A stretch of 27,719 nucleotides of DNA from positions 1-27,719 of the forward strand of contig CAKMOY010000091.1 in the NCBI GenBank assembly GCA_927911235.1, read 5' to 3'. The DNA comes from an uncultured Moraxella sp. GTDB taxonomy: Bacteria; Pseudomonadota; Gammaproteobacteria; Pseudomonadales; Moraxellaceae. This document shows positions 18,452 to 27,719 of the stretch, piece by piece. The position numbers and the translations under genes are program-made. The first letter of the stretch is position 1, and each line of letters opens with the position of its first letter. The notes beneath the pieces were generated by a model. That model searched no databases. It saw only the letters and a program-made list of their open reading frames with translations, and was not told the origin of the DNA.

Positions 18452-20749
18452 TTATAATGTTAAATGGTTTCGGTTTGTGGATTGGTTTTTTGCGATTTTT
18501 TTGGTAACATTTAGCTGAATGCTGTTGTTTTCCATCGTAACCGCCACCGTTCCGCCATGCTCCAAATCACCAAACAAAATCATCTCTGCCAATGGTTTTT
18601 TGACCTCGTCTTGAATCAGTCGGCTCATCGGTCTTGCCCCCATCAGCCTATCATAGCCTTTGTTGGCAAGGTATTCTCGCACCTCATCATTGATTTCCAA
18701 AATGACTTGTTTATCATCAAGCTGGGCTTGCAATTCTGTTAAGAATTTATCCACAACAGAAACGATAACTTCTTGATTTAACGGATTAAAATGAATGATT
18801 GCATCAAGGCGATTGCGAAACTCTGGGGTAAATACACGCTTCATCTCCTCGCCATTGTCACGGCTGTGGTCTTGTGTGGTGAAACCCATGCTGTTACGGC
18901 TAATGCTGTCCGCTCCGACATTGGTGGTCATAATCAAAATCACCTGTTTAAAACTCGACGTGCGTCCATTATTATCCGTCAATGAGCCGTGGTCCATGAC
19001 TTGTAATAGCAAATTAAACACATCGGGGTGGGCTTTTTCAATTTCATCAAGTAATAAGACACAATGCGGAAATTGATTGATTTTTTCGGTCAAAAGTCCG
19101 CCTTGGTCAAAGCCAACATAACCCGGTGGAGCCCCAATCAAGCGTGATGCGGTGTGGGCTTCCATATATTCTGACATATCAAAACGAATCAGTTCAACGC
19201 CCAACAAATTAGCAAGCTGACGGCTCACTTCGGTCTTACCAACGCCTGTCGGTCCTGCAAACATAAATGAACCAATCGGCTTGTCATCAGGCTTTAACCC
19301 TGCTCGAGACAGTTTGATGGAATCGGCTAAAGTTTTAATCGCTTCGTCTTGTCCAAACACGAGATGTTTTAGATTAATTTCAAGGTTTTTTAAGTTTTCT
19401 TTGTCATCATGACTGACAGATTTTTGTGGAATACGGGCAACTTTTGCCACGATTTGTTCAATATTTACCACATCAATCACAGGATTTTGTTGATTTTCGT
19501 CATCTGCTGTTTGTTGTAAACGGGTAAATGCCCCAGCTTCATCAATCACATCAATGGCTTTATCAGGCAAAAAACGCTCGTGAATGTGCTTGACTGACAG
19601 ATTCACCGCACTTTGCAACGCCTCATCAGTATAACTGACATGATGAAAGTCCTCGTAATGCGATTTTAAACCACGCAAAATATTGATGGTGTCGTCAATG
19701 CTCGGTTCATTGACATCAATTTTTTGAAAACGGCGTGTCAAGGCATGGTCTTTTTCAAATACTTGACGATAATCAACAAATGTCGTTGAACCAATACAAC
19801 GCAATTCACCGCTTGCCAATGCAGGTTTAATAAGTTTGACACGTCCATCGTGCTGTTCATGGACGAGCCAGCCCCAATAATCATGTGAATTTCATCAATA
19901 AATAAAATAGCGTTCGGTTTTTGTTTTAATTCATCAAGCAACTCTTTGATACGTTTTTCAAAGTCGCCACGAAACTTCGTCCCAGCGATTAACGAACCAA
20001 TGTCAAGGCTATACACTTCACAGCCGTGGAGCGGTTTTGGGGCTTTTTCATGGACAATCAGCCAAGCCAAACCTTCGGCAATCGACGTTTTGCCGACACC
20101 AGGGTCGCCCACCAATAACGGATTGTTTTTGCGGCGGCGACACAAAATCTGTGCAGTGCGTTCAATCTCTGCCTGTCTGCCAATCAATGGGTCGGTGTTG
20201 CCCTGTTTGGCTTTTTTCGTTGAGATTGACCGTATAGCTATCCAGTGCCGTTTTACGCATTCTTGTGCGAGCGTTGCGACCTCGTGGTTCGTCGTCTTCG
20301 TCATCTTCTGGCGTGGTGGGCTTGTTGGCGTGGGATAAATATTGGGTCAATTCTAAACGGGTAATGCCTTGTTTTTTCAGCAAATATACCGCATAAGCGT
20401 CCGATTCAGAAAACATAGAAACCAGCAAATCCGAACCTTCTACCATTCTGCCTTGACCACTGGCTTGAACATGAAAAATCGCCCGTTGCAACGTTCTATC
20501 AAAGCCACGAGTTTGTTTGGGTGGGGTGTTGGGATTATTAACGGTGGGGGTGTTTTCGTTGATATATTGGGTCAAATCTTTTTGCATTTTATCAAGGTCG
20601 GCTTTGCAAGCGACCAACGTCTCAATGACTGAATCATTGTCTTCAATCAAAGTCAATAATAAATGCTCTAAGGTAATATATTCGTGAAATTGTTTGGTGG
20701 CGGTGGTAACGACTTTTTGCAAGGTTTTTTGTAGTTGCAGACTTATCAT
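18452..20749 (-). CDS. clpA: ATP-dependent Clp protease ATP-binding subunit ClpA, two frameshifts
   Basis: ClpA is the AAA+ unfoldase that feeds proteins to ClpP, with ClpS as its N-degron adaptor. The Clp_N domain covers about 1-140; the first AAA module has GDPGVGKTSIAEG and ILFIDEIHMIIGAG; the second has GPTGVGKTEVSRQL and LLLDEIEKAHPDV. The ClpP-docking loop reads SMGFTTQD where E. coli ClpA has SIGL, keeping hydrophobic-Gly-hydrophobic. Two indels break the frame: an extra base in T6 at 20212-20217 and a missing base in T3 at 19826-19828 (+ strand). Repairing both restores NEKAKQGNTDPLIGRQ and LLKPALASGELRCIG. The repaired length is about 765 residues, close to the usual. ATG 20749 has AGGAA upstream. 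Confidence 0.93.
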
Positions 20750-21067
20750 GCGAATTGTTCCTTTTTATTGTATTTCGTCTTATTTTAAATAAGGTTCAAT
20801 ATAACAAAATCAAGTCAGCCAAAAAAGTAAGAACCTGTATTCACAACATTATGCAGTAAAATTTTACAGATTTTTAACAAAAATTATTGTTTTTTTTGAT
20901 AATAATATAAAATAAACACAACAAAATTTTATATTTTGTTAAGTTATGTGGTATGAATTAACATTTTTGTTACTTTTATTTACATAACTTTGTGGGTAAT
21001 GGTTTCGCCTAGCCCATATGACAAGTCATTTTTACGTAAATCCTAACACTTTAAGATGGAGTTTATC
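20750..21067. other. Divergent intergenic region between clpA and the large lipoprotein gene
   Basis: About 318 bases, very AT-rich. It contains a short palindrome CTTATTTTAAATAAG (20779-20793), a MITE-end fragment at 20830 (described separately), and presumably promoters in both directions, for which I see no clear hexamer pair. No open frame with a ribosome binding site was seen. Confidence 0.5.
20830..20870. repeat. Degenerate fragment of the MITE family (one end only)
   Basis: AGAACCTGTATTCACAAC at 20830-20847 is identical to the end of the copy at 27627 and differs from the copy at 14284 by a 2-base insertion. The following bases resemble the edge copy only weakly, and no matching inverted end is found nearby, so this looks like a decayed remnant. 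It lies next to the lipoprotein gene that separates clpA from clpS. Confidence 0.65.
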
Positions 21068-22776
21068 ATGGATAAAAATCACGTTATCAAGCTATCTGCT
21101 TTGGCAGTGGCGACAACTTTGGCTTTAACTGCGTGTGGCGGTGATTCTAGCAGTAACAAAGCAGGTAATAAAACACCCAAAACAGCGATAGGTACATTTT
21201 TGGATAGTGCAGTTGAAGGATTAGAAGTTATCCAAAATGGCAAATCTATCGGAAAAACCGATGCCAAAGGTCAATTTACTTATACGGTAGGTGCTGGTGC
21301 AGTGAGCTTTAAGCTAGGCGAATTGACACTTGGTTCTACTATGCCAAAATCGGTCATTACGCCTGCGGATTTGACGACTGATCGCAATCAAACTATCCGT
21401 ACATTGCAACTTTTGCAAAGTATCGATAAAGATAACAAGTTAGACAATGGTATTCAGATTGATGAAACCCTTGCTAAGCGTTTTGTATCAACTGACTTTA
21501 AGCCTTTATTACAAGAAACGAATGATACGCTTTTTGAAACAGCTTTAAAACCAAAATTAAATACCAATCAATTTGTTGTAAATGAAAAAAAGCAATTGAC
21601 CATTTTGCTCAAACTGCTCAATCACAAACTGTTAGCAACGCCCCAGAGTTGTCAAAATTGGCAGATAATTTTGTTGGTTATTGGCAACAAAGCTGTGATG
21701 AAGGCAGTCAAGAAGTACTCCAATTAGCCAAAGGCAAATCACCAAACACATTGGTCTTGGTTGGTAAGGTTCTGACTAGAAAATACCAAAATACGGATTG
21801 TACAGGCAGTTATACAGATGGTTATGATGACAGTAGCCAAGACCAAGAGCTATCAACCCCACAAGTCATCGCCCAAACAACCAATGCTAAAAACCAACGA
21901 GTTATCCATTTTTTAGACGTTGAAACTAATGACAAAGGCGAAAAAGAAAACGTTTATGGTAGCGTGACTTGGGTAAATAACAATACGTTTACAACAGAAG
22001 GTTTGACTTATACTCGTGTTTCAAAATTGGCGTTTGACAATGTTGTCGTACCACCAACGAATAACCAAGAAATTGAAAAAGCTGTGAATAGCGTGGTTGG
22101 TTATTGGCAAAGTGCTTGTATGGCTAATGATGACCCAAGCGATACTCGTGGCAAATCAATACAATGGTTTGCGCAATTTGAAAAAATGAGCAATGATACA
22201 ATCACGACAACAAAGTCTGTAGGTGTCTTCTTTAGCAATGCTAACTGTACAGGTACTACTTATGTCGTGTCAGATATTAGTGGTGAAACACACCACACCT
22301 TATCAGACCCTAAATCTAGCAATGGCACTTGGAATTTTGCTGCAACCAATAGTCATGGTGATAGACTGACTATAATTAATCCAAATACGTTTACCTTTGG
22401 TGATGACACTCTCTCTCGTTCTACTGCTGACGTTGTAAATGGTTGGGCGAATAAGGCTAATGTCGTAAAAGATAACAACAAAACCGTACCTGTTGTTACA
22501 GATTTAACATTCACCCCTGCATCTAATGGTAAACCTGCCTATCTAACCGCAAAATTTAACACAGATATGCTAGATGACTATTATACTACTGGTAGTTATG
22601 AACCTACTAATTCATACTGGCTAGATAGACGAACTTTTGTTGTTGAATTTGAAAGCTATACACCAAATGGTACAATTACCTTGCGAGGTATGTCCACAGA
22701 TGGTAAATATGAGGGTTTCCAAAACTCTGGTGGTATCGTTTTACCAACACCAAAAACATTTACTTTCCCACAATAA
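21068..22776 (+). CDS. Large surface-type lipoprotein with two GYWQ repeats, frameshifted at an A7 tract
   Basis: ATG 21068 (after GGAG) starts a lipoprotein signal with LTAC, lipidated Cys23. An N-terminal domain (GTFLDSAVEGLEVIQNGKSI, then GKTDAKGQFTYTVGAG and LLQSIDKDNKLDNGIQI) resembles domains found in other proteobacterial surface lipoproteins. The frame breaks in the A7 run 21585-21591; adding one A gives NEKKAIDHFAQTAQSQ and joins to the rest, about 569 residues. The second half has two related modules: VGYWQQSC..DCTGSYT..NNNTFTTEGLTYTR and VGYWQSAC..NCTGTTY..NPNTFTFGDDTLSR, each with paired Cys. The C-terminal part (VTDLTFTPASNGKPAYLTAK to the end) looks beta-rich and Ig-like. Function unknown; an outer-membrane or surface protein is likely. 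It is opposite in strand to the flanking clp genes. Confidence 0.7.
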
Positions 22777-22794
22777 TTGAATTTTCAATCAAAC

Positions 22795-22827
22795 AAAAAC
22801 CCAAACATTAATTTGTTTGGGTTTTTT
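22795..22827 (+). terminator. Rho-independent terminator of the large lipoprotein gene
   Basis: AAAAACCCAAACA (22795-22807) pairs with TGTTTGGGTTTTT (22814-22826) across the loop TTAATT. The A and T flanks make it potentially bidirectional, so it could also stop transcription leaving clpS on the other strand. Confidence 0.9.
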
Positions 22828-22855
22828 AATCTACATTAATTAAGTAATTCCTCAC

Positions 22856-23212
22856 CTACACTGGCTCGGCTTTGGTTAATAAAGGGAAACCTGCATTTCT
22901 CGCCTCTTGATTAACCGCCTCAGATTTTGTTTCGGCAATATCCTTTGAAAACACGCCAGCCACGCCATAGCCCTCGTGATGCACATTTAACATCACATCT
23001 ATCGCTTTTTCCAAAGGCAATTGAAAGTGATTTTGCAACACCATCACCACAAAATCCATCGGCGTATAATCATCATTGTACAAAATCACCGCATAGCGTC
23101 TGGGAATTTCTAACGCTTCTTCGGTTTCTGGGTCGGCTAATAGCGTATCCTCGCCAAACTCGTTTTCATCTTCCATTGACATAACAATCGTGGATAAAAT
23201 CAAATCATTCAT
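22856..23212 (-). CDS. clpS: ATP-dependent Clp protease adaptor ClpS
   Basis: ClpS binds N-terminal destabilising residues and hands substrates to ClpA. The 118-residue protein has a disordered acidic N-terminus followed by the core: YAVILYNDDYTPMDFVVMVL, with the Asn-Asp and Met that bind the N-degron, and NVHHEGYGVAGVF with the conserved His. ATG 23212 is kept as start, although no strong ribosome binding site is seen and ATG 23182 is possible. In many proteobacteria clpS lies immediately upstream of clpA; here the order is kept on the minus strand but a + strand lipoprotein gene lies in the 2.1 kb between them. Confidence 0.95.
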   Translation of the reverse strand: MNDLILSTIVMSMEDENEFGEDTLLADPETEEALEIPRRYAVILYNDDYTPMDFVVMVLQNHFQLPLEKAIDVMLNVHHEGYGVAGVFSKDIAETKSEAVNQEARNAGFPLLTKAEPV

Positions 23213-23246
23213 AATCTATTATAAACATACTATTAAACAAAAATTA

Positions 23247-24097
23247 TTATTGTGCATTGGCTTCATCTTGTTTTTTCTTCGTCTCTTCTTCAATCGCTGC
23301 AATTGGGCGTTTATCCGATTCTGGCGATTCTTCTAACGAATACGGCATATCGGCAACAGGTTTGCCAAATTGCCAATCATAAATCTCTTCAGCAGTTTGT
23401 CCACCTGCGGATAATTCAAGCTTCACCTGTTTTGGCGTAAAGTTGTTAGGCATCACAAAACGCCCACGAATCCGTGCCACGCCATTGATATCATACTGTC
23501 GTGGTTGAATTGGTACTTCTACCATATTAACATCATCAAGCAGAGTTAACTTTGGTGTCAAATTTTTGCACTATTACTCGTATCCACCATGCCAATATCA
23601 AAGCGATATTCATAGGCATTTTCGGGCAAAGGGACGATTTTTGATGCAATGACTTGTAACGGCATACCACCTTTTTTGGCAAGCGACTCCGTCAAAAAGC
23701 CATTGCCTTGCTCTAATTGCAAATTGGTTACTCTTAAATTCGCCATCTCATCACGCAAATCCTCTAAATTAGCAAGGCTAATATCTCGCTCTTGTTGAGC
23801 CGTTTGCACTTGATTTTGCAAGGTATCTACTTTTAGCTTTAACGCCTTGACATTGCGAGCCGAAATCTCTTCACCATCTGCCGCTTGCTTGATTTGTGCC
23901 GTTGCATGACTTAACCCTCGGCTATAGCCAATTTTTAAACCAAAAATCAGTCCGATTATCGCCACAATCAGCACGCTCACGCCAAAAGCAGTCAACACAC
24001 CTGCTGTATGTTGGCTCAAATATTGAGATTTGGACGGCTTAGCAATTTTGTCAATGTTATTATTATCGTTAGGGTTGTTATCGTTAGGGGAAACCAT
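23247..24097 (-). CDS. DUF6776-like membrane protein with coiled coil, frameshifted
   Basis: From ATG 24097 the protein has a short Asn/Asp-rich cytoplasmic start, one membrane helix (VLTAFGVSVLIVAIIGLIFG), a coiled coil of about 65 residues (LKLKVDTLQNQVQTAQQERD onward), and a C-terminal beta-type domain (YEYRFDIGMVD, RQYDINGVARIRGRFVMP). This matches the layout of DUF6776 proteins often encoded near argC in Pseudomonas-type genomes; that identification is from memory. The open frame stops at 23558, but one A missing from the A5 run opposite about 23566-23570 would give NSAKNLTPKLTLLDD and continue to 23247. The repaired length is about 283 residues. Function unknown. clpS follows after 34 bases. 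Confidence 0.7.
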
Positions 24098-24232
24098 AAA
24101 GTTACTCAAAGCCAATATGAAAATTAACTGTGCATTATAACCAATAATACCGACGAAAACAGCTTTATTTATCTATTTTAATTGGTTGATTTTATCTTTT
24201 TTAAATGCAATTTTGCAAAATTTTGGCAAAAA

Positions 24233-25302
24233 TTAGGGCGAAACAGGCACGACATTTAATCCCAACGTTTCATCAAGCCCAAACATAATATTCATATTTT
24301 GCACCGCTTGCCCTGATGCCCCTTTAACAAGGTTGTCTTGCACCACCAAAATTGTGGCGATTGGACTATTGTCAAAAGTTTGCACAGCAATACGTAAGCG
24401 ATTGCTACCACGCACACTGCGAGTATCTGGGTACACACCTTTTGGCAACACGTCAATAAAGGCTTCATTGGCATAAAAATCATCATAGATTTTTTGCAAA
24501 TCTTTGGCTTGCCCTGCGTCCGTCAAACGCAAATGAATGGTGCTAAACATACCACGAATCATCGGCACAAGGTGCGGAACAAAGCGGATTTCGTGATTTT
24601 GCACGTTTTTTCCTTGCAAATTTCGCTAACGCCCTGTTCAATTTCTGGCAAATGTCTATGCCCTGCCACGCCATACGCTGAAAAATTGTCTGAAGTTTCA
24701 CTAAAAATTAAATTTAGCTTACCTTGACGACCTGCCCCAGAAATCCCCGATTTGGCATCAATGATAATATAAGGGTCAATCAAGGCTTGATTGGCTTGGT
24801 TTTGGGCGTGAATAATCGGTGCAAGTCCCAAAATTGCTGTGGTTGGATAACAGCCTGGGTTGCCGATAATATCGGCTTTGGCAATTTTTTCTCGGTTAAT
24901 TTCGGCTAAACCATAAACCGAAGTTTTTAACAAATCCGAACAAGTGTGTTCTAATTGATACCATTTTTCAAAATCAGTTAAACTTTGCAAACGAAAATCG
25001 GCTGCTAAATCAATCACTTTGGTGTTATTTTCAGTCAAAAATTTGGCGTGTTTCATGGCAACGCCATGCGGTGTGGCAAAAAATACGACATCGCATTTTG
25101 CCAAGTTGTTTTCGTCCAAATCGGTAAAGGCTAAATCCCTTACCACGCCACGCAAACTTGGAAAAAATTCCTCCACTCGTTTGCCTGCTTCGGTGCGTGA
25201 TGTTAGGTATTCAATTTGGGCGTTTGGGTGTTGGCTTAGTAGGCGGATTAATTCAACGCCTGTGTAGCCTGTTCCGCCTACAATTGCAACTTTAATTTTC
25301 AT
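24233..25302 (-). CDS. argC: N-acetyl-gamma-glutamyl-phosphate reductase ArgC, frameshifted
   Basis: ArgC reduces N-acetylglutamyl phosphate to the semialdehyde in arginine synthesis. The NADP-binding [14 protein letters not shown] lies at 9-22, FATPHGVAM near 75, and the catalytic GNPGCYPT with Cys151. The frame breaks after SEICK: one base is missing in the A3 run 24618-24620 (+ strand). Adding it gives [20 protein letters not shown] and joins to [13 protein letters not shown] and the C-terminal domain. The repaired length is about 356 residues, normal. ATG 25302 has AGGAAAAAAAC upstream and begins only 12 bases after hemE, so hemE-argC is a tight operon. Confidence 0.93.
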
Positions 25303-25314
25303 GTTTTTTTCCTG

Positions 25315-26391
25315 TTATAATTGAAACTCATGCACCGCATCAATAAAGGCTTTGGCGTGGTCTGGGTTCACCCATTGCTGAATGCCATGCCCAAGATTTG
25401 CCACATAGCCTGTTTTATCGCCCAAAGCGTACGCATCACTTAGCATTAAATGCGTGTGTTTGCGAATGTCGCCAGGGCTTGCGTACAAGGTTGCAGGGTC
25501 AAGATTACCTTGCAAGGCGACTTGTTTTTGGTTGTCTTTTAGCACTTGGCGAGCGGTTTGCAAAGACATCGTCCAATCCAGCCCAAGCATATCTGCTCCA
25601 TTTTGTGCCTGTACATCAAGCCACAAACCACCGCCTTTGGTAAACACCACCACAGGCACGTTTGGATATTTGGCTTTAACACCTGCAACCACTTTTTTAT
25701 TATAATTGCTTGAAAATTCGACAAATTGACGATGAGCCAACGCCCCACCCCAACTGTCAAACACTTGCACCAAGTCCGCCCCTGCTTCAATTTGAGCGAT
25801 TAAATAATCAATCACCGCATCGGCAAGTTTATCCAACAGCAAATGCAAGGTTTGTGGGTCGCTGTACATCATGGCTTTGGTGTGGCGAAATTCTTTGGAA
25901 CTTCCACCTTCCACCATATAAGTGGCAAGCGTCCACGCACTGCCGGAAAAGCCAAATAACGGGGCTTGCCCACCCAATGCATGACGAATGCTCGTTACCG
26001 CTTTCATGACATAATCAAGCTCGGTTGCCATGTTTACCTTTGGCAAGGCTTGCACATCGGCAAGCGTTCGCACGGTTTTTTTGAATTTTGGGCCTTCGCC
26101 TGTTTCAAAATACAAGCCCAAGCCCAGTGCATCTGGCACAGTCAAAATATCGCTAAACAAAATGGCGGCATCTAGGTCAAATCGGCGAAACGGCTGTAGG
26201 GTAACTTCAGTGGCTCGGTCGGTGTCTTTGCATAGGCTCAAAAAATCGCCTGCTTCGGCTCGTGTTGCCTTGTATTCTGGTAGGTAACGCCCTGCTTGTC
26301 GCATCATCCACACAGGCGTGGTATCCACAGGTTCAAAGCGAATAGCTTTGAGTAATCGGTCGTTTTTTAGGGTTGGGAAGTTTTGGGTCAT
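25315..26391 (-). CDS. hemE: Uroporphyrinogen decarboxylase HemE
   Basis: HemE decarboxylates uroporphyrinogen III to coproporphyrinogen III in heme synthesis, in the cytosol. The signature [15 protein letters not shown] at 26-40 contains the substrate-binding arginines, [12 protein letters not shown] supplies the conserved active-site Asp, and [13 protein letters not shown] and [10 protein letters not shown] are further family motifs. At 358 residues it has normal length and an intact frame. The start ATG 26391 is preceded by a modest AAGAG site. argC follows directly; proB ends about 80 bases upstream. Confidence 0.96.
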   Translation of the reverse strand: MTQNFPTLKNDRLLKAIRFEPVDTTPVWMMRQAGRYLPEYKATRAEAGDFLSLCKDTDRATEVTLQPFRRFDLDAAILFSDILTVPDALGLGLYFETGEGPKFKKTVRTLADVQALPKVNMATELDYVMKAVTSIRHALGGQAPLFGFSGSAWTLATYMVEGGSSKEFRHTKAMMYSDPQTLHLLLDKLADAVIDYLIAQIEAGADLVQVFDSWGGALAHRQFVEFSSNYNKKVVAGVKAKYPNVPVVVFTKGGGLWLDVQAQNGADMLGLDWTMSLQTARQVLKDNQKQVALQGNLDPATLYASPGDIRKHTHLMLSDAYALGDKTGYVANLGHGIQQWVNPDHAKAFIDAVHEFQL

Positions 26392-26471
26392 GGTTAAACT
26401 CTTTTATTTTTATCAATTAATTGGGCGTATTATAAAGAAAAATTGTTGTAAAAGCTATGATAAGAAAACCA

Positions 26472-27596
26472 TCACAACACCGCCATATAATCCCTATGCA
26501 AAATCACCTGTTCCGCTTTTTCGCCTAGAATATGGGCGACTTCATGGCTGTGTTTTTTGGCAATTTGTTTGGCAATGCTTGATGAAAAACTCACCTGCCC
26601 CACCGCCACACGCACGCCAGTTTTATCCAGGCATTCCACCACATCGCCTTCATCAAAATCGCCCTGCACTTCCACCACGCCAACAGGGAGCAGACTTTTG
26701 TTGTTTTTGACAATCGCATCAACTGCCCCATCATCAAGGATTAACCGCCCTGCCATGCGAATATGAGCGGCAAGCCATTGTTTTTTGGCGATTTTTTTAT
26801 CTTCATCATTAGTCGTCAAAAGCGTTCCTAACGGCTCGCCTGCCACCACCCGAGTGATGACATCATCAAAATTACCATTGACAATAACAGTCGGACAGCC
26901 ACCCATTGCCGACAGGCGTGCCGCACGGATTTTGGTGAGCATACCGCCACGCCCAAGTTTTCCGCCATCACCTGCAATGTCAAAGAGATAATCCGCCATT
27001 GCTCGCTCAGACTTGATAAGCGTTGCGTCAGGATTAGTGCGTGGATTGTCGGTAAATACGCCATCTTGGTCGGTCAAAATGACGTACAAATCGGCTTGCA
27101 CCATGCTTGCCACCATCGCCCCAAGACTGTCATTATCGCCAAATTTTATCTCGTCCACGCTCACCGTGTCATTTTCGTTAATCACAGGCAACACTCGCCA
27201 GTCCAAAAGCTGTTGTAAGGTGTTGGCGGTGTTCAGATAACGTTTGCGATTTGCCAAATCATCATGGGTTAAGAGAAGTTGAGATGTTTGCACGCCATAA
27301 ACAATGCACGCTTGCCACCATGTTTCAATCAAACCCATCTGCCCCACAGACGCACAGGCTTGCAAGGCTTCTAGCTTTTTTGGGCGTTCATCAAGGTTCA
27401 TGCGTACCACACCTTCGGCAACTGCTCCAGACGACACCAGTAGCATTTTATGCCCTTGATTTTGCAATTTGGCGATTTGTTTTGCCCATTCATAAATGGC
27501 GGTGCGGTCAAGCCCACGTCCGTTGTTAGTTAAAAGTGATGAGCCGATTTTGACGACAATGGTTTTTTGTTTGACTGGCTGTTTTTGCATTGACAT
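26472..27596 (-). CDS. proB: Glutamate 5-kinase ProB
   Basis: ProB phosphorylates glutamate in the first step of proline synthesis. The N-terminal amino acid kinase domain shows [42 protein letters not shown] and GRGGMLTKI; a C-terminal PUA domain follows (from about residue 285, including [18 protein letters not shown]). From ATG 27596 (AGGA eight bases before) the length is 374 residues, normal. A longer reading from GTG 27641 would start inside the MITE-family repeat and is unlikely. The repeat's end lies about 30 bases upstream of the start, so the promoter must be in or beyond the element. Confidence 0.96.
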   Translation of the reverse strand: MSMQKQPVKQKTIVVKIGSSLLTNNGRGLDRTAIYEWAKQIAKLQNQGHKMLLVSSGAVAEGVVRMNLDERPKKLEALQACASVGQMGLIETWWQACIVYGVQTSQLLLTHDDLANRKRYLNTANTLQQLLDWRVLPVINENDTVSVDEIKFGDNDSLGAMVASMVQADLYVILTDQDGVFTDNPRTNPDATLIKSERAMADYLFDIAGDGGKLGRGGMLTKIRAARLSAMGGCPTVIVNGNFDDVITRVVAGEPLGTLLTTNDEDKKIAKKQWLAAHIRMAGRLILDDGAVDAIVKNNKSLLPVGVVEVQGDFDEGDVVECLDKTGVRVAVGQVSFSSSIAKQIAKKHSHEVAHILGEKAEQVILHRDYMAVL

Positions 27597-27626
27597 GACT
27601 AAAATCCTATACATTTTTATAGTTTT

Positions 27627-27719
27627 AGAACCTGTATTCACAACGTTTTTGCAATGAAAAATGCGATAAATCGCTAGCTTTTCAAGAAAAAAACGCAGTT
27701 TGATAGTTATTCTATCAAA
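27627..27719. repeat. MITE-family copy cut off by the window edge
   Basis: It begins AGAACCTGTATTCACAAC, the same end as the fragment at 20830, and then shares with the copy at 14284 the motifs AAAAATG.GATAAATCGC, TTTTCAAG and the central interrupted palindrome. The window stops at TTTGATAGTTATTCTATCA and two further A bases, a perfect 8-bp inverted repeat with a 5-base loop. The other end lies beyond the window. It sits directly upstream of proB. Confidence 0.75.

Noticed and set aside
20779..20793. CTTATTTTAAATAAG palindrome as an operator or terminator
   Set aside because: It is AT-only apart from its ends, short, with no T-run and no second copy; such palindromes are expected by chance in this base composition.
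27597..27641. Longer ProB start at GTG 27641
   Set aside because: It would start inside the MITE-family repeat and add residues without family similarity, whereas ATG 27596 has a good AGGA site.
1..27719. CRISPR array, tRNA, rRNA, prophage or toxin-antitoxin locus
   Set aside because: I looked for spaced repeats, cloverleaf-like segments and phage or toxin proteins and found none that could be supported.

Overview
This window is chromosomal DNA from an AT-rich gammaproteobacterium, most likely Moraxellaceae (Moraxella or a close relative). The assignment rests on protein content and general resemblance, not on a database search. Almost all of it is housekeeping or envelope gene content. I see no phage, CRISPR array, tRNA, rRNA or complete insertion sequence.

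Layout: a terminator from an upstream gene (about 25-57); a + strand block of MaoC-like hydratase, serine hydrolase and HIT protein (203-2882); an orphan ModA-like lipoprotein (-); a minus-strand block trmB-putP-lpxK (7485 down to 4041); a DUF2628 membrane protein (+) facing a DUF1275 membrane protein (-); a lipoprotein nuclease followed by a small acidic protein (+); uraA (-), divergent from an NlpD-like LysM/M23 lipoprotein (+); lpxB (-); a 210-bp MITE with 22-bp perfect terminal inverted repeats; aroG (+); a minus-strand run clpA-dxr-rseP; a large + strand lipoprotein lying between clpS and clpA; and a minus-strand run proB, hemE-argC, a DUF6776-like coiled-coil membrane protein, and clpS. 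Two further copies or fragments of the MITE family lie at 20830 and at the right edge (27627 to the end).

Together the genes cover lipid A synthesis (lpxK, lpxB), isoprenoid precursors (dxr), envelope stress proteolysis (rseP), regulated cytosolic proteolysis (clpA with adaptor clpS), heme (hemE), proline and arginine (proB, argC), aromatic amino acids (aroG), uptake of proline and uracil (putP, uraA), and cell-wall splitting control (NlpD-like).

The most striking property is that ten genes, including lpxK, lpxB and dxr, which are normally essential, are each interrupted by one or more single-base indels, fifteen in total by my reading and nearly all in A/T homopolymers. In every case adding or removing one base restores a continuous family-typical protein. 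This pattern looks like uncorrected sequencing or assembly error rather than real gene decay. I therefore annotate the repaired gene extents and give each indel position. The less ordinary biology is the MITE family, the lipoprotein gene between clpS and clpA, the nuclease/small acidic protein pair, and the DUF2628 protein with a pilin-like tail. I found no convincing entirely new multi-gene system.
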